Source: Dipteris shenzhenensis (Eukaryota; Polypodiophyta; Polypodiopsida; Gleicheniales). Taken from it: 64,000 bases of DNA. Location: assembly GCA_047967505.1 (NCBI GenBank), contig CM106539.1; one strand, given 5' to 3'. The notes below the pieces were generated by a model, which worked only from the letters and a program-made list of their open reading frames with translations, made no database searches and was not told the origin of the DNA. The position numbers and the translations under genes are program-made. Shown one piece after another: positions 42,655-52,975 of the stretch. Each line of letters starts with the position of its first letter. Within the stretch, counting starts at the first letter, position 1.

Positions 42655-45528
42655 ATGCCTATCCGTGCCTCTCGCCACAAGTTCAAACCCAGATTACCCC
42701 CCGATACTTTATTCGTTGACTTCCATCGGGCTCGAGCAGGCCACACGACAGGATCGGGCCCATCTTCCATGGCATCACTTGGCAAGCGCACCACTGATGA
42801 CCTGGGTGCCGGGTCTACACCACAAAGCACTTCGAAACGACCTCGAGCAGTTGCAGATTCACCTCCCTCCGACAGGATCACTATCATATCGGATGAGGAG
42901 CTATCCCCCTTTTCGAGTTCCTCTGATTCAGATCATGGAGGCTCTGACTATCTGCCCCCCACAGGTACAATCAAAACACCATCCAAGGCATCCAGTGGGC
43001 ACAGTGGTCACAGTAACGGTGATGGTGATTTGGCCCCACAAAGTACGGCTTGTGATCTTCCACCCCCAGCTTCATCCTCCTCGATCATTCGGGTGGTTTT
43101 CAAACCTTTCCTTGATCCCACACTCAAGCTGTCTAGCATCTTGTCACCTGATGAGATAGCCCGCATGTCTCTCGTGGAGTTTGATGATGTCACACTTCCC
43201 CCGGTGGATGTCCAAATGTGTACTGCGTTCATTCAGTCTTATGACTTTGCAACAGACACATTCGGATTCTTGAATTTCCGTCACATGTTCACTCCTAGTC
43301 TCGTATCCACATATCTCCGTCTTCCCACACTTCCCTTTTTGCCACCTCACACCGGCTCACCCACATTCCTGTCCTTCTTGTCTACCTGTAAAACTCATCG
43401 CAGAGGACATGAGTGCAAGAAAGTTCTCGAGGGTAACAGCCGAGAGGCGCTTCTAGCGAGGTATTTGTTCACACACTTCTACTCTGCCCCAGGTCACTTC
43501 TTCATCACCAAGGCGATCCATTCTGCCTTAGACTCCATTCTCTCAGTCACTCCCTATGATTTCGCCTCACTCTTCTACTCTGCCTTTCGTAACACAGTTC
43601 GCAAGCGTCGGGGCACATATACCTGTACTTGTGGGCCCCACCTCACCTTCTTACTTCATCAGTGGAAGGCCAACCCTCCTTCCATTGTCACAGGTCGCCT
43701 CCCTTCATCATCTCTCTCCCCTTCTATCACCCCCTTTTCCACATCGTTTACTGTCACTTCTAGTGTTCCTTCTCCCGGGACTGCCTCTTCTCCTCTTTCG
43801 CTCAGGAGGACACCTCGGCGAGCGCCACCTCATGAAGTCTGCACCGGAGCTTCTTCAGTATATTCTGTTACCGGTACCCCAGGGTTACCACCAGTGACAT
43901 GTCTTGTATCTCCATCAGTCGTGCCCGTGCCAGGACTTGCCTCTCCATCAGTCACACTTGTCCAGGCTTCTCCAGGGATTGCACCAGGTACACCTCCTGT
44001 TGTACCCGTGACGACGACTGTTGTACCCGGGACTTCCTCGACAGGTGTATTGTTACGCAGGACTGCAGCTGTTTCGTCTTCACCCCCTACCACTTTCACC
44101 GATGCAGTCATCACCACAGTTCAGGCGACCTCTGACCATGTTTTGCACCAGGTATTGGACCTGAATCTTAGCCTGGGACCCGACTCCCACTCCCATGGGC
44201 TTTCTCAGGAGATGTCATCCCAGGGTGTACTTCACATTTCAGCCTCCCCAGGCAGAGACAGGACTAGAGACGGGAGTGGGAGCCCCTCTCGCGGAGATGC
44301 TCCATCGGCCACTTCAGCATCAGAGGAGGTATTTGAGGGAGGGATTCTGCCCAAATCTGTGGATTGCCCACCCCTTCATGAGAATGATATGTTCACAGCT
44401 TACATAGCTGCTTCATCGGGCCCACCTCTTTCAAATATTTCCCTGGTGGAAAAACAGAATGAAGATTACAGCCAACTACTATCTGTCCTTCACAAAAAAC
44501 GCTCACCAGTATGTGAGGAAGAGGAGTATCTCACTCAAATCTTCACCATTCCCTTGCAGGACTGCCTCGCACAGAACAAAAAGATCTCCAGGGCCCCGAC
44601 ATGTTTTGTGCACTTGGACAAATTGGCACCTATAGGAAACCTGTCAACCGAGGAAGAGGGAGCTCTCCCTGACATGTTTGAGGAATTGGGGGACGTCATT
44701 AATTTGGCAGACAGGATGAATTACAGCGACAAATATGCGTGGATGAAAAGGTCCCTGCATCTTGCTCAGCGTATCATGGACGACACCTTCACGCAGCTTG
44801 GGACAGCGGTCTTCAATTCCACAGGTTATGCTCATAAGCTCCTCTCTCAACAGCAACATTTAAAGTTAGAATTCGAGAGAGCTCAGGAAGCCCAGCAGCA
44901 CGCCACTAGCGTGACACTTCGACAACAGGAGGAAAAGTGGCAGAAAGAGAAGGACTCAGCAATACATGAGCGTGACATCGCTTGGAATATTCAGAAGGCT
45001 GCCCTTGAGGATCGCCTCCATAATCACAGGCAGGAATGGGAAGCAGCAATGACATCTTTACGCAGCCAACATGCTGCAGCTCTGGCAACTTTGCATAGCC
45101 AGCATGTCACGGAGGTGACCATATTTCACCAGGAGATTACCAAGTTAAAAGAGTCTTTGTCTTCCTCCGAGATTGCCAAAGAAAAATCAGAATCCAGAGT
45201 GGCTGAATTGGAAAAGAAGCGTGCATCCATGGAGGAAGAATTCACAGCTCTTCGGATGCAGTTGGCCACCCTCCAGACTTCCCAGTCCACCTTGCAAGAG
45301 CAAAAGGATCATTACTACCGGCGATACCACCGATATAAAGACAAGTATGACAATCTGAGAAATGTGATGGACACGCTTGAGTGTGAGGAGGAAGCACCCC
45401 ATCCACAGATACCTATGACTGAGCCAGAGCAAAGGGATGCGCAAAAAGCCACAGAGGCAAATACGAAGGCGGACGAGGAGAAGGCAAAGGAACAGGCTGC
45501 AGCTTTACCACCCTCTGTAATCTCATAG
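42655..45528 (+). CDS. 3' ORF of unknown function with long coiled coil
   Basis: About 957 codons from the first ATG (the frame is open from 42523). Residues ~1-150: Ser/Pro-rich, with a basic SKRPRA patch (possible nuclear signal) and ITIISDEEL, which looks like a SUMO-interacting motif. ~150-350: a globular segment with FIQSYDFATDTFGFLNFRHM and Cys/His clusters (CKTHRRGHEC, YTCTCGPH). ~350-560: Ser/Thr/Pro/Val-rich. ~600-930: helical, with long heptad-like runs rich in Glu, Gln, Lys and Leu (KLKESLSSSEIAKEKSES), ending acidic. No membrane segment or signal peptide, so not a typical env. A faint likeness to plant mobile domains is only a guess. It lies where Athila carries env, in sense orientation, 347 bases before the 3' LTR. 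Confidence 0.75.
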   Translation: MPIRASRHKFKPRLPPDTLFVDFHRARAGHTTGSGPSSMASLGKRTTDDLGAGSTPQSTSKRPRAVADSPPSDRITIISDEELSPFSSSSDSDHGGSDYLPPTGTIKTPSKASSGHSGHSNGDGDLAPQSTACDLPPPASSSSIIRVVFKPFLDPTLKLSSILSPDEIARMSLVEFDDVTLPPVDVQMCTAFIQSYDFATDTFGFLNFRHMFTPSLVSTYLRLPTLPFLPPHTGSPTFLSFLSTCKTHRRGHECKKVLEGNSREALLARYLFTHFYSAPGHFFITKAIHSALDSILSVTPYDFASLFYSAFRNTVRKRRGTYTCTCGPHLTFLLHQWKANPPSIVTGRLPSSSLSPSITPFSTSFTVTSSVPSPGTASSPLSLRRTPRRAPPHEVCTGASSVYSVTGTPGLPPVTCLVSPSVVPVPGLASPSVTLVQASPGIAPGTPPVVPVTTTVVPGTSSTGVLLRRTAAVSSSPPTTFTDAVITTVQATSDHVLHQVLDLNLSLGPDSHSHGLSQEMSSQGVLHISASPGRDRTRDGSGSPSRGDAPSATSASEEVFEGGILPKSVDCPPLHENDMFTAYIAASSGPPLSNISLVEKQNEDYSQLLSVLHKKRSPVCEEEEYLTQIFTIPLQDCLAQNKKISRAPTCFVHLDKLAPIGNLSTEEEGALPDMFEELGDVINLADRMNYSDKYAWMKRSLHLAQRIMDDTFTQLGTAVFNSTGYAHKLLSQQQHLKLEFERAQEAQQHATSVTLRQQEEKWQKEKDSAIHERDIAWNIQKAALEDRLHNHRQEWEAAMTSLRSQHAAALATLHSQHVTEVTIFHQEITKLKESLSSSEIAKEKSESRVAELEKKRASMEEEFTALRMQLATLQTSQSTLQEQKDHYYRRYHRYKDKYDNLRNVMDTLECEEEAPHPQIPMTEPEQRDAQKATEANTKADEEKAKEQAAALPPSVIS

Positions 45529-45875
45529 AAGAGTTGATACATGGCTGTTGGTGTTTGGTTTTTTTTTTTTTTGCACTGTTAGATTTTGCCAAGCTGTTTG
45601 GCCCTCACTGTAAATATCAGTGTTTTACCTCAAGTTGTACTCAGTTTTTTCTGCAATTTTCCATGCTGTCCCTTGTACTACAGCAGTTTATTTTTCACAT
45701 CTCCACTTAATACAAATCTTGGATTACTCCCACGGCCAACCACGTGGTCTGTACTCTTTCCTTTTCCCACTCCATCACCATATCCATGGTTTGGAAGTTC
45801 ATCTTTATTTTTCTATGACGGATTCGTCCAACCTTTCTATTCACCGGGACGGTGAATGATAGTGGCGGGGGAAAC
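45529..45875 (+). other. 3' untranslated sequence and polypurine tract
   Basis: Non-coding, T-rich, with a run of T near 45560. It ends in AGTGGCGGGGGAAAC, the likely polypurine primer for plus-strand synthesis, next to the LTR. Confidence 0.6.
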
Positions 45876-46923
45876 TGTTACCTTATCACACGACCACCTG
45901 TCGACAGGCGTTGACCACATGACGACATCTGTTGACCACATGTTGACCATGTGTCAACACAAATAAGCCACGCGATCACACGGGTTCATCCAGGAGTACT
46001 GTCCGAGGCTGTCAACCACAGGTCGACACATGTTAACCACAGGTCGACACAGGTCAACCACAGGTCGACACATGTCAACCACAGGTCATCAAGAGCTGCG
46101 CACATGGAGAGTAAGCTTAGCACATGGAGCAGTCAGGAGTATTTATATTACACAGTGGTTCAGTGATACAGTGGTGCAGTGGTGCGGTGAACCAGCTCAC
46201 CTGCACATGGAGAATTTACACCATCGGGCTGGCGAGTCAGGGAGTCAGAAAGTCGCCGAAGCCATCAAGAGAGCCAGCGGCGCAACGGCTATCCTCAACA
46301 GCTAAGGAGATAAGAGGATGACCAATGGGAAGAAAGAGGGGAGATTCTCAGCGAAGAAGGGACCCTCCAAGGCGGGGAATGAAGATGAAGGAGAAGGGAG
46401 AGAGAAAGGGGGCATTCGGCATTCGGCATTCGGCATTCGGCACGGGAGGAGAGTGAGGAGAGATAGAGGCTAGAGCTACGAGCTCGCCAAGGAGCGAATG
46501 TGAGAGACTTGTGTGTACCCTCTGTCTACTATGGGGATAGACCTGTGTATTTTGGTGATTTGCGACTTGTGTATTCTTGTGACTTGCGACTTGTGACCTA
46601 GGGACACGTCCAGTGATATGTACATTGGCCAATTCGGTCACTTTCTCATCTCTCTTGTCTCTTCCGGATATGGGGATTGTTCACCAGTGTAGGATTTTCT
46701 TATTTTGCTTATGTTGTGGAGTTCACCGGTGATTGTCACTTAGCATAGTGCACTCGTACGTCGTCGTTCACTGCAGTATAGCATACGACACTCGCACACT
46801 ACTGCACGGTGTGCTCTGCACGATCCATTGCATTAGAGCATTGCACAACTCATGCTTCTCACACCAGTGGCCTTTGGCCTCCGGTAACACCTCCGGAAGG
46901 ATAGGAACCCCTCCCCTCAAACA
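45876..46923 (+). repeat. 3' LTR of the 16.7 kb element
   Basis: 1048 bp, nearly identical to 30204-31272 but one 21-bp GGTCGACACAGGTCAAC-type unit shorter. It is followed by the right AATTG at 46924-46928. Confidence 0.93.
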
Positions 46924-48441
46924 AATTGCAACCTCCAACATATCCAAGGCACGAAAATATCTAGTGTCCGCATTGGGCAAACCATACACCAAATGAATTC
47001 GCCGGCTTGAGGTCTAGGATCAATGCACAATCAAATCCTCCTCTAAGGCTATGGTGTCATATTTGTGCAGTCGATGGGCACGATGAGAACAACATGCAAA
47101 ACAACTCACCCCGACTTCAACAATATCAACCAGCACCCAGTCCAACACATAGGGAAACAACATTTGCCTAAGCACCACCAGCTCCAGAATTGAATCCAGC
47201 TTGAACCTAAGCTCCACCATAGCTGCTCAAAGATCCATAACAATATGCAAGAGCACCAAATCCCCCTCCTCCAACAGTTCCACTACAACAACTTCAAGCC
47301 AAGCATGTGGATCCATAATCTGAATGTGAGGCTGAGTACCCAAAATACTATGTGGAAGGAGCAGAAGAATCAATACCAGTCTATGTGAATCAAGTTCAAC
47401 CAAACACATATCGAGCACAATTCAAGTGCTATGGTTGTGGAGAAAATTTTCAGATCATAGAGTGCCCCCATCATGGTAACCCCATTACTTTCCAACCACT
47501 CTACAAAGATTGCAACATCGGCCATGCTTGCATGGATTGTCCCCTCAAGTCCAAACCCCACAACAAAATGAGGCTAAGCTTGATGTTCCAATAGGCATAA
47601 TTAGGGTTGATCAACAAAGTCTAGGGCCCAAAAGCATTGTATCTCCACCAATAAATGTTATCACGTGGCAACAAAAAGAGCTTGCTAAGCAATCAACTCT
47701 TACCCAAACAAAAAAAACTACTCTAAAAGAAAGCATAGGTGCCAATTCCTTTGGCAAACAAAGGAGCGCCGAGTACTTCAACCTCCAATTCAGATCCACT
47801 GGTTGAAAATGCTTCATATCCTGATGCCAAATTGGAGACGAATCAATTTCAAGCACTCCAAGAATGGGGGGAGAACAAGCACAAGATCCAATCCTTGACT
47901 TGGCTCCACCAAGTCTCGACACCATAATCAAGCCTCTAGTCCATCAGCTAAGGCCATAGCACAATGCTTTGCAACACCAATTGGAAGGTGCAGCCCTCTT
48001 AAGCATCCTAAGTCGCCCTGTCTTCATCCCCATTGGAATCCTCTTACGAAATTGTCCCAACCTTTGGGTGAGTTTCAGGGGATGGGTCCACCTATGGAAG
48101 AAACAGAAGCATCCTAGTCCAATTTGGAGAGAGATGACATAAGTAATGCCAATGTACCTTTGATCCATAAAGCAAATGATGAGGTCCAAGCCATTGTGGA
48201 TGATGGTGTAGGTGTGAATGTTTTATCAAAGGATATCTATAATGCATGGGGTCTCCCACCGATGAAGAAATCTCACTTTAATATCCTCTTGCAGATGATT
48301 CATGCACAAAACCCTTGGGCATATTGCATGGGATATCCACAAAGGTAGCAGGGCTATGATTTTCCCTCCAATTCATAGTCTTGTATCAATGCCCTTGGCT
48401 ATGAGAAGCATCAATGCTCCATGATTAGGGTACTGATTGAC
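46924..48441 (+). pseudogene. X element internal region, gag end and protease fragment
   Basis: Resumes the X element after the gypsy insertion. A knuckle-like CHICAVDGHDENN (about 47055-47100) lacks its last Cys. 47352-47594 encodes a Cys-rich block, FKCYGCGENFQIIECPHHGN then CKDCNIGHACMDCPL. Around 48180-48300 the protease entry reads IVDDGVGVNVLSKDIY, with DDG in place of DSG. Stops and shifts are frequent. It is cut at 48441 by a copia insertion. Confidence 0.65.
48437..48441. repeat. Target-site duplication TTGAC, left copy
   Basis: Repeated at 51126-51130 after the second LTR. Confidence 0.85.
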
Positions 48442-48730
48442 TGATGGGATATCTCAAGGTGTATGCCCCAGGCACACCTTGGTTTCTATGTGTGTGTGCT
48501 AGTGGCACAATTAGGTGCCCATAAGCACTATTAGGTGGTAGTAGAAGCCACATAGGATGATTGAGAGAATCTAGGAGCATATTGAGGAGATGATTGTGGA
48601 GCTCAGAGGTCATCAGTGATGTCAGTGATCATGTAAGAGGTGCCTACTTAAGGACCTCACCTTTCTTCATTCCATAAGCAAGAATTCTCACTTTGTGTTC
48701 ACTCCATGCTTTCCTTTCAGTTTACCAACA
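48442..48730 (+). repeat. 5' LTR of the gag-only copia element
   Basis: 289 bp, TG...CA ends, followed directly by the primer site at 48731-48742. Confidence 0.9.
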
Positions 48731-49616
48731 TGGTATCAGAGCACTTTGATCCTCCTTGAGCCCACTTATGCCACATCATCTTCTTCTTCTCCATCTTCTT
48801 CTTCTTCATCTTCACCATTTCTTCCCTTTCTTCCCAAATCTTGCTAAAGCTTGTTCTCCCTCAGTTCTCCGCCATTCTCCAATTCTCCAAGCCCTTCCTG
48901 CTGGAGATACCCCTCATTTGGGTGAACTTCCACCTGCAAGCAATTGAAAAAAAAACGTCTCTGCTGGCTGCCATTCTCCAAACAACGCATTTTTTCCTCA
49001 TTCTTCTGTTGCAAAATACTCCCTGCCTGCTGCACCATTGCTCGAACCCTCTTAGGAGTAGATGGGCGACCTCAAGACAAACATTTTGAGTCACTTTGTA
49101 GCCCATTTGGTTCAGTAACGAAGGAGAAAACGTCAAAAAATAGGTTCAACCTGTAGCAACTCCCCCGGGCAATATCGTGTGCCATTTCGCCCAACCTCTG
49201 TGCTCAATCTTCTCTGTATATGAGCTTTCTTTTGCTTCAGAAAGCCCTCTTTTCTTTGCTTTGAAGAGTGAGATACAAGCCCTCCAAGTTCAAGCCTCTG
49301 TTTTGGACAGTTTTGACAAGGTTGTGAGTGTGATGCTACATTAGATGCTACTTTAGCATTTCTGAGTTTTTAAAGTTTTGAAAAGCATCAGTACAACTGT
49401 GGCTACAACTTTCTTTTAAGTCACTATACCTGGATTTGCTTGGAATACTTTCATTTAGTCACTTCTATGAAGCATGCAAGTGAAAACATCATTGATTTGT
49501 AGTATGGATTTTGGTTGCAAGCCTTTGCTACTCTAAATGCTTGTATTTTGAAGCTCTTCAACTCTTTCTAGCCTTGTAAGAGAGTAGACACTACCCATTC
49601 TGGGTTAGACCCTCTC

Positions 49617-50464
49617 ATGGCTACCATCTTGAATATGGATAAGTTCAATGGTAAGGGCTTTCACACATGGCAGATGAAGGTTAAGTTTGCATTGATGAGG
49701 GAAAACCGCTGGGGGCTTGTCAAACCGGTTTCAACTTCTTCTTCAATAGCCTCCAATGCTAGAGAATCCTCAGCTCCGACACGCCCGCCCCGGCAAGAGA
49801 TCCTGCTAGAGAGGAGAAAGCCTATGGCATCATTGCTCTTGCCTTAGGAGATGACTATATTCATCACATCTCTGATTTGGAGTCTCCTTCTGAAGCTTGG
49901 CAGAAGCTTGATATTATTCTTGGTGCTAGCTCTCACATCTCAAAATTGTCACTTAAGATTGCTTTCTTTGAATTGAAGATGGTTAGTGGCACTCCTTTGG
50001 CTACCCATGTCAATTACATGCGGAGTCTCATGACTCAACTTGCTTCTATCAACTCTCCTATCACTACAGATGATGCAATGGCAGTGTTGCTCAAGAGTAT
50101 GCCTGAAGATTATGATCATGTTTTTACCACTTTGAAAAATCTTCCTAATCCTAATCTTGAAGGTCTTATCTCTGCTCTTCAAGAAGAAGAAAGGCACATG
50201 GAACTCCGGAAAGGCAATGACATAGCCTATGCCATAAAAATCCAGAAGGGCAAGTTTTCACCTTGCAATCATTGTGGGAAGACTAATCACCTCTCAAGAG
50301 ACTGCTTCAAGATCAATCCATGCAAACACTGTGGCAAAAACAATCATCATGAAAAGTTTTGTAGAGCCAAAAAGGAAGCAACTTCAAAGTCAGAAACTGC
50401 CAATCTACTTTTAGTTGATGTGCCTCCACAAGATGAGGCATCCTATGAAGATTATGCTTTTTGA
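49617..50464 (+). pseudogene. Copia gag with two zinc knuckles, one frameshift
   Basis: Starts MATILNMDKFNGKGFHTW, the usual opening of copia gag. A frame change between about 49740 and 49800 separates this from the rest, which continues as the UBN2 domain (ESPSEAWQKLDIILG, MRSLMTQLASINSPITTDD). It ends with two knuckles, CNHCGKTNHLSRDC and CKHCGKNNHHEKFC. The stop follows EDYAF at 50464. It would form particles and bind RNA; one indel blocks a full product. 48743-49616 and 50465-50836 are non-coding. Confidence 0.85.
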
Positions 50465-50836
50465 ATCATTTGCATGTATGCTCCAGATCTCTCTTTTTGT
50501 TGAGTCAAGGTACTCAGCCTGGATAGTCCTCCAAAATGAATGAAATAAAATATATTGTGTTTTGTAAACACCTCTGGTCACCATATGATGTAGGCCATGT
50601 GTATGTGTTTTTGTTCCATGGTACCTCCTGCAGACATTGTGTGCATGTACATGCAAGGGAGATAACCATTGGAAGGTCTTTTGTATCCCTTTTGTTTACT
50701 TCACACCCTTGGGAACCCCTTGCTAGCATGAGAACCTAGCCATAGATTTATCCTTGACCACCATGAGATGGCATGAGAAACTATGAGACTAGATGTATCC
50801 TTGACATAGCCTGAGGCATTCCCTTGAGGGGGGGTA

Positions 50837-51125
50837 TGATGGGATATCTCAAGGTGTATGCCCCAGGCACACCTTGGTTTCTATGTGTGTGTGCTAGAGG
50901 CACAGTTAGGTGCCCATAAGCACTGTTAGGTGGTAGTAGAAGCCACATAGGATGATTGAGAGAATCTAGGCATAGATTGAGGAGATGATTGTGGAGCTCA
51001 GAGGTCATCAGTGATGTCAGTGATCATGTAAGAGGTGCCTACTTAAGGACCTCACCTTTCTTCATTCCATAAGCAAGAATTCTCAGTTTGTGTTCACTCC
51101 ATGCTTTTCTTTCAGTTTACCAACA
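50837..51125 (+). repeat. 3' LTR of the gag-only copia element
   Basis: Matches the 5' LTR in length and ends. TTGAC follows at 51126-51130. Confidence 0.9.
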
Positions 51126-51687
51126 TTGACTCACAACACAAAATCATGACAAGGTAGTGAGAATCAATGTGGGGAGAGGAGCAATCAAACTAGCTGAGAA
51201 ATTGGTTGAAAAAGTGTGAATGAACCAAGCTCTTTAAGCTTAGGACAAAACAATGTGGGATATAACTTCCAACCTCCACTAGAGCCAAATACAACTAACA
51301 ATAGCACTTCATGCTATGGCAATCCTACATACCTCCAATGACCACTTGACCTCAGTACATGCTCAGCAAATGGAGGAACTTGTACAAGCTCAGCTCACAC
51401 TAATCCAAATAGAAGAAGCACTCTAGGATTGCTAGGAAAAGCTCGTAGAGATGCAACAATCTTTGGCGACACGGATTTTTAGCATTGAGGAGCTTACAAG
51501 GGAATGGCAATTACTAAAAGACCAACTTGCTAGCACTACAGAGGCAGCCACTTCTCAAGCTCAAGTTTTGGACCAATGGTCAGATACCAATGAAGCCATT
51601 CCTCAACAAGAACAGGTCACCTTGCAGAGATGAAATAGCTTAAGGGTGCACATACATCCATCTACAATAAAGTATAAGGAAAAGTCT
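51126..51687 (+). mobile_element. X element internal remnant
   Basis: Continues the X element to its next LTR. A short open stretch (51451-51633) rich in Gln and Glu is visible but has no recognisable domain. Confidence 0.45.
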
Positions 51688-52953
51688 TGTTGTCTCTGTG
51701 CCACATGGACTTAGGTAGCACAGAGTAGAGTAGCGAAAAGCTCCACTTTTACTTGCATAAGGCTAGGAATAATCCCTCTTAGGAATCCAACTTGCATGTT
51801 CTACATGCAAGTTCTACATACAATTACTATATGCAATTTCTACATGCAACTCCTACATGCGTGTTCTACATGCAAGTCCTACATGCGATTCCTACATGCA
51901 TGTTCTATATGCGAGTTCTATATGCAACTCCTACATGCAACATGCAACATGAAACTCCTACATGCAACTTGCAACTCCTACATCCAACTTCTAGATGCAA
52001 GTTCTACATGTAGAGAGAGAATGTCTTACAATTCCTACATGCAGAGAGAGAAGCTCTCCAACTTGTATAAATACCTTGTAATGGAATGAAGCCTAGACTC
52101 TTTGGGGCATTGTGTTGAGTTCTACTTTGGTATTCAAAGTGATTGTCTCCAAGTGTCCATGCTTCCTTGCACTCCACATCCAAAAGCATGTCCTAACCTT
52201 GCAACTCCTCCTCCCTTGTCCTCCAACCTTGCAACTGCCCTAACCCCCCTATCCTCCTCCCAACTCCTCCTCTCCTCCTCCCTCCTCCTCCCTCTCCTCC
52301 TCCTCTCCTCCTCCCTCCTCCTCCCTCTCCTCCTCCCTCCTCCTCCCTTCTCCTCCCCTCTCCTCCTCCCTTCTCCTCCTCCTCCCTCCTCCGCCCTTCT
52401 CCTCCTCCCTCCTCCTCCATTCTCCACCCCCTCTCCTCCTCCCTCCTCCTTCCTTCTCCACCCTCTCCTCCTCCCCCCTGCTCTTACACCTTCTTCCTCT
52501 CCCACTCCTATGCTCCCCCTAAACCCTTAGTCCCTCAACCCTTGACCTCCATGATCTACGAGGGAGACGAGTTCTCCGCCATGTACTCTACCCTGAACCT
52601 TGGATCCTCGTTCTGAACCCTGAACCTCTTCTAAACTCTAGAACCTTCTTCTAAACCTTGGAACCTCCTTCTAGACCTTGAACTTCCCTCTAACCCTTAA
52701 ACTCCTCCTTAACCCTTTAACCCCCAATGAAGGTGAAAGCCTTCATTACCCTAGCCATGATGATGCATGTTCATTTCACACATGCTTGCACTATGCTTGC
52801 TTACCACACTTAAGCCTACGTCTCTCACCGAAATGCGACTCGAGGTCCTAAGCTACACTTATACTACAAACAACGACATCGATATATCTGGAACCCTGCA
52901 TACTGAGAATACCCTGCTCTTCTTGTGGCGGAAGCCATGGGAAAGAGCCAACA
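51688..52953 (+). repeat. LTR of gypsy family X, copy 2
   Basis: Starts TGTTGTCTCTGTGCC. The CATGCA-word array is longest here (about 51795-52010), then TATAAATA at about 52067, a CTCCTCCTCC-rich part (52200-52490) and GAACCTTC-type repeats (52600-52720). It ends CCAACA before the primer site at 52956. Confidence 0.8.
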
Positions 52954-52955
52954 TT

Positions 52956-52975
52956 TGGCACCGTTGTTGCTAGGG
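52956..52975 (+). other. Primer-binding site, tRNA-Asp type (mutated)
   Basis: TGGCACCGTTGTTGCTAGGG resembles TGGCGCCGTTGCCGGGG, the complement of the plant tRNA-Asp 3' end, with a few changes. Confidence 0.6.

Larger units (their letters stand above)
30204..46923 (+). mobile_element. 16.7 kb Ty3/gypsy element with extra 3' ORF
   Basis: Complete element: LTRs of 1069 and 1048 bp, both TG...CA, flanked by AATTG. Internal order: primer site, Ser/Thr/Pro-rich ORF1, gag with four zinc knuckles, protease, acidic linker, RT-RNase H-integrase, three tandem arrays, a ~957-codon ORF of unknown function, purine tract. The LTRs differ by roughly eight substitutions (counted by eye) plus one 21-bp unit, so insertion is recent. 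No chromodomain is seen. The size, extra ORFs and repeat-rich 3' region recall Tat/Ogre-type elements; that placement is inference and needs an RT tree. Confidence 0.93.
48442..51125 (+). mobile_element. Gag-only non-autonomous copia element (TR-GAG type)
   Basis: Two 289-bp LTRs (48442-48730, 50837-51125), both TGATGGG...CAACA, differ at about eight positions. The iMet primer site TGGTATCAGAGC starts at 48731 and a purine tract (TTGAGGGGGGG) ends just before 50837. The 2.1 kb interior encodes only gag, so it depends on another element's enzymes. This layout matches the described TR-GAG class. Confidence 0.9.

Noticed and set aside
42655-45528. Envelope-like protein
   Set aside because: No signal peptide, no membrane-spanning segment and no fusion-peptide-like region were seen.
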